The position numbers were made by a program, and so were the translations under genes. Of a stretch of DNA of 64,000 nucleotides, positions 37,752 through 49,099 are shown piece after piece. Under the pieces are notes generated by a model. The model was given only the letters and a program-made list of their open reading frames with translations. It searched no databases and was not told the origin of the DNA. Every line of letters begins with the position of its first letter. The stretch's first letter is position 1. Origin of the DNA: Magicicada septendecula (lineage: Eukaryota > Arthropoda > Insecta > Hemiptera > Cicadidae); NCBI GenBank assembly GCA_034769895.1, contig CM068367.1:114126654-114190653 (forward strand), read 5' to 3'.

Positions 37752-38096
37752 ATGAAACCAAGAGAAAAAGGAAAAGCCGGACGGATTAATGGAATTGGGA
37801 CTGGATCGTGTAAAAAGGACAAAGATTTTAAACTTGCGACATGGAACTTGCGTTCCTTATACAGACCTGGAGCCTTGAAGATATTAATAGGAGAGGTTCT
37901 CAAATATAAGATAGATGTTTTGGCTATGCAGGAGATGAGGTGGACTGGTGCTGGAATCATGGATCGAAGGGACTACTCGGTGTATTACAGCTGTCAGAAC
38001 CGGGACCATGTGCTTGGAACTGGCTTCTTGGTAAGCCGTAGAATGAAAGCAAATATCATCGATTTTAAACCCCTTACACCTAAATGTGTAAAATAA
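37752..38096 (+). pseudogene. RTE endonuclease, N-terminal part before frameshift
   Basis: This is the first 114 codons of the RTE polyprotein. FKLATWNLRSLYRPGAL and VLAMQEMRWTGAG give the asparagine and glutamate blocks of the exonuclease-endonuclease-phosphatase fold that nicks target DNA. The frame stops at KCVK, where the next frame picks up without loss of sequence. One missing A in a run near 38090-38094 explains the break. The start at 37752 is the first ATG in frame after the non-coding gap. Confidence 0.85.
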
Positions 38097-40741
38097 GACT
38101 TAGGGGAATCTTCTTTAACTATACTATAATAAACGTGCATGCCCCAACTGATGATAAGCCTGAGGAGGAGAAAGATGATTTTTATGACTTGCTGGAGAAT
38201 GCGTATGCTAGCAGCCCTAGACATGACATAAAAATAATCATAGGTGACTTAAATGCCAAAGTGGGAAGCAGCCATGCCTGTAGTAATATAGGAAAGTATA
38301 GTTTACACTCTGAACACTCAGACAATGGTTTCCGACTATTGAACTTTGCAGTTGGTCAAAATATGATCATAGGAGGGACTTTCTTCGACCACAAAGACAT
38401 ACATAAGGGCACATGGATCTCTCCAGACGGGAGAACGGTCAATCAAATAGATCATGTCCTATTGGATGGCCGCCATGAGTCAGACTTACAAGACGTGAGA
38501 GTTTATAGAAGTGCCAACATGGATAGCGATCACTATCTCGTAGTTGCAAAACTGAGAGCTAGAATCTCCAATAATAGAAATGAAAAAGGAATAAAGACTG
38601 TTAGATACAATACAGAAATGCTAAAGGAAGAAGAAATAAAACGGAGGTTCGAGGAAGTTACTAATGAGAAAATTAGACAGTGGAGACTTGAATGCCGTGA
38701 GGAACAAGATATAGAAAACCACTGGCTTAATCTAAAAAACATGTTAGTGACCACGGGAGAAGAAATCGTTGGTTTGAAGAAGAGACATGGGCAAGATGAG
38801 TGGTTTGATAAGGAGTGTGAAGTGGCAACTGACTTCAAAAACAAGACATACAAATTTATGATCCAAAGGAAATGCACTAGGGCTGTTCAAGAGGAATACA
38901 GGAAGGCCAGGCGGAGGGAAAAGAAGATTCATAGAGGAAAAAAGAGGGAATATATGATGAGACAGATGGAAAAGATAGAGGAATATAAGAGTAAAAGGCT
39001 GAGCCGAGATATGTACAGGAAGGTGAATGATATGAGACAGGAATTTCAGCCTAGAACAAATGCCTGTAGGGATAATAATGGTGGCCTAGTGAGTGATAAT
39101 GCTGGCGTGATCAGGAGATGGACAGAACACTTCGAAGAGTTGCTAGGCTCAGTTGGGGAGGCTTCGATGGAGGAATCTGAGAATGAAGAGGAAGTAGGAG
39201 AATTCGAGGATGATAGAGAGGAGTTGGTGCCATCCTATGACGAGGTGTATGAAGCTCTAGAAAAGCTTAAAAATAACAAGGCAGCAGGTTCCGATGGTTT
39301 ACCAGGGGAACTATTAAAGAGCGCAGGAGGAGATTTCATAAAGGAATTTGCCCATCTTATAGAACGAATATGGCTGGAGGAGGTAATGCCTGATGAGTGG
39401 AACAATGGGGTGGTGTGTTTAATACATAAAAAGGGGGATCCGCTTATATGTAAAAATTATAGGGGCATCTCTCTACTTAATACAGCATATAAGGTATTGT
39501 CCAACATCATATTTTCTAGGCTGCTTTCCTACGCTGAGGAAAACATAAAAGAATATCAGTGTGGATTCACTAGGAATAGGTCAACAACAGACCAAATATT
39601 TACACTAAGGCAAATCCTGGAAAAAACGTTGGAATATGGAGTGCCCACTCACCATCTCTTTGTGGATTTCCAGTCGGCATATGATTCAATCAACCGGAAA
39701 ATGCTATATAGAGCTATGAAGGAGTTGCATATACCATCTAAGTTGGTGCGTATGGTTGGAGTAGTTATGTCCAATTCTAAGTGCCAAATCAGAATACAAT
39801 CAAATCTATCTAACTCCTTAAAAACATTGAATGGGTTGAAACAAGGAGATGCCTTAGCGTGTCTATTGTTCAACATAGCTCTAGAAAAGGTCATCAGGGA
39901 TTCAGGAATTCAAACTAGCGGACACATATTTCACAAGGAGGTACAGCTTCTGGCCTATGCCGATGACATTGACGTCATAAGTAGGTCTGAATCTGGCTTA
40001 AAGGAAGCCTTTCAGGAACTGGAGTTGTCCGCTAAGGCTATGGGCTTGGTTATAAACCAAAGCAAAACCAAATATATGGTTGTAGGTGCCAACACTCGTG
40101 CCCTGTCCCTGCGCATTAACGATTATGAATTTGAAAAGGTTCAGGGTTTTCCATATCTCGGGTCATATGTGGACTCTGGAAATGACTCCTCTAGAGATAT
40201 TGAAAGACGAATATTATCTGCTAATAGGTGTTACTACGGACTGGTGAAACATTTTAAATCAAAATTAATAACTAAAGATACAAAAGCCTCCCTATACAAG
40301 ACCTTGATTAGACCAGTCCTGATGTATGGCTCAGAATGCTGGGTGTTAAAAAAACTAGATGAGCAGAGACTATCCGTTTTTGAGAGGAGGGTACTGAGGA
40401 GAATCTATGGCCCTGTGAGGGAAAACAACATTTGGAGGCGACTGCATAATCGAGAGTTGTACGAAAGGTTTAAAGATCTTCCGATCGTGCAACTCATACA
40501 AATTAACAGATTGCGTTGGGCTCGTCATGTGCAGAGAATGGCGGAGGATAGAATCCCAAAAAGAGTGATGAATTATTTGCCGATGGGAAGGAGAAGGAAG
40601 GGAAGACCGCGTACAAGATGGCTGGACCAGGTTGGTAAGGAGGCAGTGAGGCTGGGTGCAGCAAACTGGTGGACATTGGCCGGGAGTAGAGACCAGTGGG
40701 GAAGATTTCTTTTGGAGGCCAGGGCCCGGACTGGGCTGTAG
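38084..40741 (+). CDS. RTE endonuclease-reverse transcriptase, main frame
   Basis: This 885-codon frame carries most of the RTE polyprotein, which nicks the target and copies the element RNA at the nick. It begins inside the endonuclease: IINVHAPTDD, then IIIGDLNAKVG at residues 51-61, and the catalytic SDH at about 148-150. A long charged linker follows. The reverse transcriptase shows NNKAAGSDGLPGELLK, KNYRGISLLN, GFTRNRSTTDQIF, HLFVDFQSAYDS, GLKQGDALACLLFN and the catalytic YADD at residues 625-628. The C-terminal region has YLGSYVD, LIRPVLMYGSECW and GRPRTRWLDQV. No internal stop is present. The listed ATG is only the first in this frame; the true start is upstream at 37752, separated by the frameshift. 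As it stands it probably lacks a complete endonuclease. Confidence 0.93.
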   Translation: MCKIRLRGIFFNYTIINVHAPTDDKPEEEKDDFYDLLENAYASSPRHDIKIIIGDLNAKVGSSHACSNIGKYSLHSEHSDNGFRLLNFAVGQNMIIGGTFFDHKDIHKGTWISPDGRTVNQIDHVLLDGRHESDLQDVRVYRSANMDSDHYLVVAKLRARISNNRNEKGIKTVRYNTEMLKEEEIKRRFEEVTNEKIRQWRLECREEQDIENHWLNLKNMLVTTGEEIVGLKKRHGQDEWFDKECEVATDFKNKTYKFMIQRKCTRAVQEEYRKARRREKKIHRGKKREYMMRQMEKIEEYKSKRLSRDMYRKVNDMRQEFQPRTNACRDNNGGLVSDNAGVIRRWTEHFEELLGSVGEASMEESENEEEVGEFEDDREELVPSYDEVYEALEKLKNNKAAGSDGLPGELLKSAGGDFIKEFAHLIERIWLEEVMPDEWNNGVVCLIHKKGDPLICKNYRGISLLNTAYKVLSNIIFSRLLSYAEENIKEYQCGFTRNRSTTDQIFTLRQILEKTLEYGVPTHHLFVDFQSAYDSINRKMLYRAMKELHIPSKLVRMVGVVMSNSKCQIRIQSNLSNSLKTLNGLKQGDALACLLFNIALEKVIRDSGIQTSGHIFHKEVQLLAYADDIDVISRSESGLKEAFQELELSAKAMGLVINQSKTKYMVVGANTRALSLRINDYEFEKVQGFPYLGSYVDSGNDSSRDIERRILSANRCYYGLVKHFKSKLITKDTKASLYKTLIRPVLMYGSECWVLKKLDEQRLSVFERRVLRRIYGPVRENNIWRRLHNRELYERFKDLPIVQLIQINRLRWARHVQRMAEDRIPKRVMNYLPMGRRRKGRPRTRWLDQVGKEAVRLGAANWWTLAGSRDQWGRFLLEARARTGL

Positions 40742-40774
40742 CGCCGAGGATGTATGTATGTATGTATGATGTAT

Positions 40775-40787
40775 GAACTTCACAGTT
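40775..40787. repeat. 13-bp target-site duplication, 3' copy
   Basis: gaacttcacagtt, identical to 37279-37291. Confidence 0.85.
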
Positions 40788-41505
40788 TAAATACGAACTG
40801 CGACGAATGTGAGTGGAGTTGAACCCAGCTCTTAATATTAGAAGATGGAAAACGAGACTAAGGTATAAGCAATATTACTAGTAAAGGTAGACGTACAGAG
40901 GGAATGAAGGGAAGGGGAGATAGAGACAAAGAGGGAGAGAGTGGGTTTTAAGTTATTAAGTTATTACATTAATTAGCGAGAACGTTTCACTATCGTGCGA
41001 CGAACATGCAGGATCTAATCTGTCAGGTAGAGATATTAATATACGGCACCATCGTATACGCGTGCGTGTTAGTAGGCTCAGCTTTGCCTTTACAAATTGA
41101 CTGGCAGTCTTAGCGTACGTAACATTTTCAAAAGCCGACTACAAATCTGTTCGCTGTCAAATATGTGAACAAGGGTTTCATTTCATACGATTTCTCTCGA
41201 CCAGAATTTGTGAGAATTTTCAATGAAGAAATATAGCAAACGGCTCAGGCTGTCTAACTGTTAATTCGTTGAAGCTGTTTTGATTTAGACGCATGTTTAA
41301 TAAATGATTCAGCACCGGAATTTTATATTAGGAATAAACTATGCTCTACATCCGACTCAAGTTTTTCTAATCACCCACACTCATCAACACAAAATTATAT
41401 TCTAAAATTATTCCCAAACATTTTGTTTAAAGAAAAATATTTTGTTTTAAGAAAAAATATTTTATTGAAATTTTCATTTCTTTAGTAATATTATACACTT
41501 GTCAC
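40788..41505. other. unassigned DNA after the RTE element
   Basis: A purine-rich stretch (40900-40950) and AT-rich DNA. No supported gene. Confidence 0.4.
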
Positions 41506-41509
41506 ATAC

Positions 41510-41830
41510 GTAATATATATATATTGCAACGGAACACAGGATGATAAGCTATGTTGTTTATATCAGAGCACGTGGATGACGATCATTTTCATGTTTAAAT
41601 AGGTTTTATGTAATACTTTGTCTTTTAGCCATAAGTTTTGTATTTAGAAATGGATAAGCATTTAACGTATACCAAATTCTCCGTAAAAAGATGTTCTTTA
41701 TTGTCATGTATTTTTCGAGTGAATTTTTGAGCGTGTGCGGGTGTGATAACGTGTGATCTTTATATCTTCCGCGGTAATTAACCGATCGACGTGAAACTTT
41801 GACAATGAATTGTTTATGTAAATAGCTTCA
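41510..41830 (+). repeat. diverged interspersed repeat, copy 2
   Basis: This matches 14140-14530 block for block in the same orientation, including tattgcaa, gaacacaggat, cataagttttgtattt, gaaatggataag, gtgtgataacgtg and gtgaaactttgac. The family is unnamed here. Confidence 0.55.
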
Positions 41831-42760
41831 ATTTATGTGTACTCTATGGTTCATAACTATTTTAGAAATATGGTTTTTTAAGTAGGAAAAACTCAATTTG
41901 AAACACTTATCATTAATAGGGTCATAAACATTGGTAGATAATTCAATGCAAGTTAGTGCATATTTATACAAACTCTTTCTGGAAAAGTTGATATCTGTTG
42001 ATTCCATCAATCATGTGATTTGGGTTTAGCCAATCGGAATACACTAAATTCAGTAACATTCATTCTTTGTAGAGTAAAGATCGACACAGTCTGTCTGTAG
42101 AAGTTGCAAGGTGAAGTTGTGCTCGTGCGTGAGAGAGTTATTCTCGAGCGAACATAGAAAAGTATAACTTAACATAATCCTTGGTATTCGGTACGAAGTT
42201 CTGCGTACAGAGCCAAGGGGGTAAACTAGTTAAATAGAATTATAATATAGTATAGTGCTTTTCGTGTAAGTTTAAGATATCCTCTTAGGAATTTAAAGAC
42301 ACTTCAAGATTACGTGGAAGGTGTACGACTAATACACCTTATTAAACTGATACCCATATTCACCCTGAGATTGATAAAATTTACATATCAATTAATAATA
42401 AACTATTCTAGAGAAATTAATAAGCATTGTGTGTTTAACATATTTGAGAAGAGGACGACGGACGAAGAGGACGCCAGGACGGGAGCGGCAGAAGGAAGCG
42501 GAGGATTGCACGTACTGAGGTCGTAGCCTCAGTCAAGTAAAACCGATATATTATCGAACATTATAAACTATTATTGCAAATTACAATACATGACAATTTA
42601 TAATATAATATACGTCTTTAAAAACTATATTTGTGTGTATAATAATTGCTCATCTCCTCCATAATAGACTTGTTTGTGATTTGTACACACTCACTATATC
42701 TTTATTAGTATAATAAAATTTGATCTGTTGCAATATATATATATATATATATTAGTTTAT
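41831..42760. other. unassigned, partly GC-richer DNA
   Basis: It contains gccaatcgg (CCAAT-like) near 42035 and a GC-rich purine block at 42450-42530 that ends at a stop in a 70-codon frame. The layout resembles that after the related repeat at 14140-14530 but shares little sequence with it. Confidence 0.3.
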
Positions 42761-42767
42761 CAGTGTG

Positions 42768-42940
42768 AGTATATTGTGTATACTGATCGGCTTACAACCG
42801 ATTTTTACACCGTTTTTGGCGTTCCGTAATTTATTCTTAAGATCTTTCACCCTCATACTTTATCATTACTTATTCTCAGCCATACTTTACGCTGCCTGGC
42901 TTTCTGCTGCCTTCGCAGTATTAATCATTTTTAACATTTC
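42768..42940 (+). repeat. direct repeat, copy 1
   Basis: This roughly 175-bp block matches 43690-43865. Shared blocks are tatattgtgta, ctgatcggcttacaaccga, taatttattcttaag and tttatcattact. It lies upstream of the hAT-type insertion. Confidence 0.75.
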
Positions 42941-43007
42941 GTAAAATATATATTAACCTATGTCCTGGCCAAGCTGGCGCGTTTGTAGCAGTATGTTTAG
43001 CCTACTG

Positions 43008-43321
43008 CAGCATCTCTCAACCTATGAGACGCGACCTATTGCTGGGTCCCAAGAGGACGTTTGTTGGGTCGTGAAGTTGGGCTTCAAAATGAATTTACTC
43101 TGTCTTAAAAATCTATTACATATTTACTTTTCTAGAACTACGAATGTATGATTTGTTTAAGCGTAACAGAGTCAAAGTACTCGATGTTAGCAAAAATTGG
43201 GTTATAAACTGAGTGCACACCCTAACAAGTAATTCACACGGAACTCATGTTTATGGGGGGTTCCATGTAGTGTAATGTCCTTCAAGGTGGGTCCCGGACT
43301 GAAAAAGTTTGAGAACCACTG
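43008..43321 (+). mobile_element. short hAT-type non-autonomous element
   Basis: The 314-bp segment begins cagcatctctcaacc and ends gtttgagaaccactg. Its reversed right end, CAGTGGTTCTCAAAC, matches the left end imperfectly and is typical of hAT elements of the Charlie/SPIN type. Flanking 8-mers gcctactg (43000-43007) and gcgtagtg (43322-43329) agree at 6 of 8 positions, the length expected of hAT target duplications. It has no transposase and so would depend on a relative. Confidence 0.7.
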
Positions 43322-43384
43322 GCGTAGTGGCGGAAGGTCCTTAGTCAGGCCAGCAGCAGCACACATAGCTTGAGTGAGTGACAC

Positions 43385-43660
43385 TACTGCGAACGGGGAG
43401 AGAAGCTTTAATAGCCGTAGTGAAAGCTATGGGGACGTGACCCCGAATTCAAAACACCCGGTCCTCCAGATTGGCGGTTGTGCGATGGGTTCACTCCCCA
43501 TCCATGAAAAACTATTCGGTTACAAATGTTCAGCCACCTAGCGTTGGATGTTGGACAGACTTTTGGCATACGAGGATAAACATATCCTTTGCTCAGGATG
43601 GATGGACGACAGTGGCTGAGTAGGCAAAGAGCAACTACATGCGTCTTTTGTGCCAGTGAA
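43385..43660 (+). mobile_element. RTE 5' region fragment
   Basis: The stretch ggcggttgtgcgatgggttc...cccatcc...aaaaactatt aligns with the 5' region of the intact RTE at about 37700-37760 (gggggttgggcgtagggtta...cccacccc...aaaataagatt). No reverse transcriptase sequence follows. It is a diverged fragment of a related element lying next to the hAT insertion. Confidence 0.5.
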
Positions 43661-43689
43661 AAAGAAATATCTATTGGTCTATCGGTTTC

Positions 43690-43865
43690 AGTATATTGTG
43701 TACACTGATCGGCTTACAACCGAACTTCTCGACCGTTTCCGGCTTACCATAAATTATTCTTAAGGCCCCTTACCCCCTTGATTTTATCATTACTAATTCT
43801 GGACCATACTTTGGTCTGTCAAGCTTTCTACTGCTTTTGAACTGTCAATTTAATATTCTTTTTTG
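43690..43865 (+). repeat. direct repeat, copy 2
   Basis: Partner of 42768-42940. The two copies flank a roughly 750-bp interval holding the hAT element and the RTE fragment. Confidence 0.75.
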
Positions 43866-43869
43866 GAGA

Positions 43870-46310
43870 CTTACTTCCGGCTATTCTTAATACGTGTCCA
43901 TATTGCTCTTTTACTTTTGATATCGTATAAACTAAAGACATCTCGTGTACATGTTACACTGTTCCATCTTTGCTCATTTCTCTTTTATTCTCTTCTGGAC
44001 CTTCCGGTTTTCCAACCGAATCCTTTTTTTCTCAGTCGCTCTAAATTCCTTCCCTGTGTTGTGTCATGATAATACCGCCGATCAAAACAAAAGGGTGGAG
44101 ATAGTAGTTTAAAACAGACGTTTCCGCGAACAACAAACAGAGGTAGGATTAAACAATATCTAACACAGTTTTTCATTAAAATGACGCACGAGTGGCAACC
44201 GCAACATCACTAGCAAAATCGGTTTCAATTGTTTTGTTTTAGATCCAAGATAATAGAAATCTCATTGCCGGAAGCAAGACCTATACACACGAACGACGCA
44301 TGTTTGATTGTAAACAAACAGCACACAAGCGAGGTAAAGCAAAATACATTAGGACAAAAACAACTTTACGGTTGATTTCAATTTTCTGATCCACACACAA
44401 GAAGGAATTGGCATTATTTTCTAGAGCAAAAATGTAAATATGCGCGAATTTTGAGTACCACTTGTGCGTAATTTAATAACGTTGTTTGCGAATTTTTCTT
44501 TTCATTTTTTGTACTGCTTGTATTTCAGAATCTGTTTATGTCTACAATTCAATATCTGTCTGTTATTCTTGAATGTGTATATAATTTTCTTGGACGAAAC
44601 GAAGAGCACGGAATATTTTATTCTTTGCTCCTCTGACCTCCTTTTGTAACTTATTTTGGACCAATTCTTAAACATTTTAGTATGAAAGAATCTTATTTTT
44701 TATTTCATCTGCTTTTAATATTATAAATACATTTCGCTGAGAATTGTTTTTCCACTTGTGTGACGAATTATTTTACGTTATACAATAGCTAATACCGGTC
44801 ATTCAGACAATGATAAACAATACAATTTGACTGTAAATCCGGTAAATTTGATGTTTAATCTGGTTAATGTGCAATTACGCGTGTGAGACAAGATAAGATT
44901 AAAATCTCCAAAAATTTTGAGGTACACCATAAAAAGGAAACACATTTTTTTTGTCGCTTGCAATTAAAGAATATAGATAAGGATGTCGGATTATTTTGTA
45001 GGAGCATTAATCATTTAATAAGAGTTTATTCCGATTAACAAAATAAACCTGGCGTGTTAAAAACAATCATAAAGCTTCTATATGCCGACAGGATTATTTT
45101 ACTGATGATCTAGTTTAACCGCGCTGCATTTGAATGCTTATAAACATTTTACAGTACTAAATTTACTACTGTAGCCCATTAAAGTGTTCAAGTAAAGAAA
45201 AACGATTTTTCATTAAAGTAAGTTATTATAAATTCAAGAAACATAGGATGTGATCAAGTATGTGTGTGAAAATATTTCTAAAAATAAAGTAAAAATGTAG
45301 GGATAGACGTAGGCATGTAACGATTGAAGATTTTTGTGTCTGAGATAGTACCGAAATTGCCAAAACCACAACAGCAAAGTATAGTCTTAAAATTTCCAGT
45401 GACACAGGTAACGTAAACATTAAGAGAAAAAAATACAACAAAAAATTACGATGCAAGGGTTGCAATACGATTTTAGTGTTTACCAAACCAAAATAACATT
45501 TATTTTTATAATTTAAGGAGACTGCTGTACGATATAACTATGTTAATAAAGAATAAATCTACCAGACTGTTTTTAATAAGCGAAAAACTTAATAATGAAC
45601 TATGGGGAAATCTGAATTCATGGGACTGAAAATATTTGACAATTTAGTTACGAACACGAACTTAATAATACAGCAACTGCACCAAATTGTTACCCTTAAA
45701 CTGTACATATATTTTTTAAATCTTTATAATTTAAAATAGACTAATAGTTTTTTAATTTATTGTAACATGAGTAAAATTTTGATATATTTTATTTTGGTCT
45801 CGATTAACCTAGGTTTTCGGTATGCGAGCCAACTACAGTTCCATGTACCGTGAATAATAATCGAAGTCCTGCTGAATAACTATGCCAAACTGCTACCTCT
45901 TCAAAATTGTTCTACAAATGTTGAATTATAAATCATAATGTGGAGAAAACTACATGAAAAAGTAGTAAAATGAATTAACAAATACTTAGGGATGAGGAAT
46001 TAAAGTGCTTTTCGGCTTTTTGCAGTCATCCCTCCTATTGCGCTTCTACTAAATTCCTCGGTAAACGAGTGCTCTAATCCAATGGTAAAGACTTCACATA
46101 AAGCGATTTTAACATTAAGATCTAATCAATAGAACCTATCCGAAAACATCAGAAGTTTATATTTTACTATTTTATCTACAGAATTATCCTTTCGTCCAAA
46201 TCATTTAGCAATATTCTGTAAAATATATAATAACGTAACTAAAAATATTAAATATGTTTCATATTAAATATTAATTCTGATTTAAAAAGACGAAGCGAAT
46301 TCTTAGTTTT
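43870..46310. other. AT-rich DNA, nothing recognised
   Basis: Frames of up to 86 codons on both strands show no domain. No RNA gene or repeat was recognised. Confidence 0.4.
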
Positions 46311-46315
46311 ACCTC

Positions 46316-46560
46316 GACCGCATGGCATTTGTTTTCCGTCTGTCTAGGCTACACCTGACGATAACTTTTGAAGGTGCATCAGCCGATATTTGTAAAACTT
46401 GGCACGCATGTCCATACTTCTACCCCACAGATCTCTATCGTTTTTGAGAATAACAACCTTGACCAAATATGAGGGGTAAAACTATTTTAAAAAATCGCCA
46501 AAGTCTACCTGGGCGGTCAAATGATAGTGGAATGTAACCAAAATCCGACTATAGTGTTCA
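46316..46560 (-). repeat. dispersed repeat family D, copy 1
   Basis: Reverse-complement matches to 53340-53472: cgataacttttgaa, then gcatca.ccgat, and a gtctgtct tract corresponding to agacagacagac. Confidence 0.6.
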
Positions 46561-46569
46561 ATTTTGGAA

Positions 46570-47885
46570 ATTTAATTTTAGAACACCGGAGTCTAAAAAA
46601 GAGATCAAAAGTTTGAAATAATTATGAAAACCCATGCCGTTCACAATAAGAGTGCTGTTCTCTACAAAACGTTAAGATTTTTGTTTTGCATATATAATAA
46701 GTTGATTAACTTCTGTATTTGTAAATGTGTAAACAAAATTGAAAACAAAACAGAACATTAAACATTAGGAACGATCTATGGCCTCCTCCACGTGGTGTTT
46801 CCCGGTTAACGGTAAAATCATGCAAACAAAGAATTTTACTTATAATTTAAAAAAAAAACTAGACGTTATTCATTTGATTTTACTCTAATAGTAAAGATAC
46901 CGAGTTCAAACTACCTAGTTTTAGATCTCAGAGAACTGAATAATAATTAATTGTATCATTTACTTTAAATAACTCTTGTTCAAAAAATTAATAATCGAAT
47001 AAAATTGTTTCAGAAGTCGAAGAATAAAACCAAAATATTTCTTTGATTTTATATAATTAAAATTCCAATGAATATTCTTGTAATATACGAGTTTACGGTG
47101 GTAAATCGAAAGAAGTTTAGAAATCTATTGTAATTTCGGTTTTTTCTTCAAAAACACTAACAGAATTCTTTGCAGTTATTATGTTTAGCATATTTAAACT
47201 TTACACTTGTAAATAGTTCCTATATGTTACGGTAATATTCTATTGATTAAATCAAGACTAGGCCTGGAATCGACATAATAGAGCTTTGCATGGTCATGTG
47301 ATTAATATCTATATTAGAAATAATACACGAATTTCACAATTTTAATATGAGACAACAATAGATCAGTAAAGTGCAAGAATTTAATTACGTAGGCGTTGGG
47401 TAATTACGCACCTATAATTCTGGCTTTAAAAAATTGACAATTCGTGTCGCTGGAAACTTTACAAAACTTCAACAAAACTAGTGTTGTTAAAAGTTGGCGA
47501 AACGTTTGTCTGACACTCATTGGAACAAATGATCACGAACGTATGTTTGGTAAGTGAAAGGGAAAAGTATCAGTGTTGGAAACTTTCTCACAGTTGACGC
47601 GATATTAATGTATCGGTTCACACTGACACTGCGCAAGGCAACATTGACCCTGCGATTTCTAACGGCCAGGAGATTCAAGCGAAAGGGCTAGTGTTTGTTC
47701 GCTCAAGAGGCGTTTGTGCGCGGTGTCGAATTTTATTCGAAAACGCCTGACGGATGAGTCAACCCCTTTTTCACCCTTGACGTGATATGTCACAGGAGGC
47801 CAGGAAAATCAATTTCGACTGTATCATCAACGTGTCGTATGTTCTGCGCGTGATATGTACAAGATTGAATATTACTCCCATCTCT
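46570..47885. other. AT-rich DNA, nothing recognised
   Basis: No supported feature. Confidence 0.4.
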
Positions 47886-47890
47886 CTCTT

Positions 47891-47891
<1 letters not shown>

Positions 47892-47988
<97 letters not shown>
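47892..47988. repeat. (CA)n microsatellite, about 48 repeats
   Basis: This is an uninterrupted CA dinucleotide run of about 96 bp. Frames through it are artefacts. Confidence 0.97.
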
Positions 47989-47989
<1 letters not shown>

Positions 47990-48277
47990 GGCGCAGAGTG
48001 AGCATATAGGTTGGAGCGTTTGCAAAGAGAACGAATATACAAACTAAGGCAATATTAATCCACACGGGCGACAACACGAAAAGTACAATGATTTGCGGAG
48101 GTTCAGAGAAACACAGATCATATATAGTCACACATATGAGTACACGCACGTATCATATATCATTATACATTAGGTGTAAGTATCTGGATGATACAGTGGT
48201 AGAATGAATTGATAAGTACGGGTGTTATATGGTAAGGATAGATTTTTGATAATAAACGTATTTCAATAAAAAAATCA

Positions 48278-48313
<36 letters not shown>

Positions 48314-48475
48314 TATATTATAAAGTTAACAAATCTGAATCATCAGATGTTTCTATATGAATTAAGTTATATAGAATTATGTAAAACAATTCATATACAA
48401 ACCTCTGATGATACAGGTTTATTCTCTAAAATTCGTTAGTTAAAAATACAACGATAATAACTTAACAAAGTATAC
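47990..48475. other. AT-rich DNA with an (AT)n run
   Basis: An (AT)n tract at about 48281-48309; otherwise nothing recognised. Confidence 0.5.
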
Positions 48476-48479
48476 CCCA

Positions 48480-48682
48480 CATAGCCTTTTGACATTTTTG
48501 CAAAATTTGAACTACTTCACATTTTTCCCTTCCCCTGATTTTTTTGGATGATCACTCTCAAAAACGATGGGATTGTGTAGTTTAAAAATATGAAGACGCA
48601 TACTCCAAACAGACAGATAGATAGACAGGCAATTGCCAAACGGTCGACTTAGAACTGAGAGCTCGCTTCTCTAGTTCAATAA
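48480..48682 (+). repeat. dispersed repeat family D, copy 2
   Basis: The end segment actccaaacagacagatag...ccaaacgg...ctcgcttct matches 53399-53472 in the same orientation. Confidence 0.6.
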
Positions 48683-48994
48683 CAGTTTAAGAGGAATGCG
48701 TATGTAAATGAGACAGAATAGCTAGTACTTTTGGAAATAGAAAAAAAGAAAGGATATTTTTAAGGAAAATCAGGGGATCCAGAAAAGTATCATTGTTTGC
48801 TGGATCCAAGGACCCAGAAAAAACGACGTGTGGTTACGTGTTATTTCAAACCAAAACTACAGCTGTATGAAAAGTTTAAGAATATTTCGAACTTTATAAA
48901 GAAAAAACAAATGGCTTCCTACTTAGAAAATAAAGCAAACAAGACCCTTACATTCCAGAAAAACGAAACATAAAGGGACACATACCATGATTGA

Positions 48995-49095
48995 AAAAAT
49001 TCCATCAGGATCTAGAAAAATATGGACTTCGGGAAGAAGATATAGGAAACAAGGAAATGTTCAGGAGAAAAATTGCGGAGGTTAAACAAGCATCT
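48995..49095 (+). pseudogene. LINE C-terminal scrap
   Basis: The + strand reads FHQDLEKYGLREEDIGNKEM and then FRRKIAEVKQ. The pattern of a DL...YGL..ED...N...FRRKI block fits the extreme C-terminus of LINE polyproteins, where a DL...L..EDA.DR..WR segment is usual. Only about 33 codons are recognisable, no catalytic part is present, and both ends fade into unassigned DNA. Confidence 0.4.
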
Positions 49096-49099
49096 TTTC

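Larger units (their letters stand above)
37292..40774 (+). mobile_element. RTE-type LINE, essentially full length
   Basis: The element is 3.48 kb and flanked by a perfect 13-bp direct duplication. It has a 5' region of about 460 bp, an endonuclease-reverse transcriptase reading frame broken once, and a short 3' end of TATG tetramers (40751-40774) with no poly(A). Short length, an apurinic-type endonuclease before the reverse transcriptase, and a microsatellite-like 3' end all fit the RTE clade (the CFDP2-like or BovB-like group). The intact duplications and a single frameshift suggest a fairly recent insertion. Confidence 0.9.

Noticed and set aside
47771-48149. Three overlapping frames with Cys-Val or His-Thr runs
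   Set aside because: All pass through the (CA)n microsatellite.
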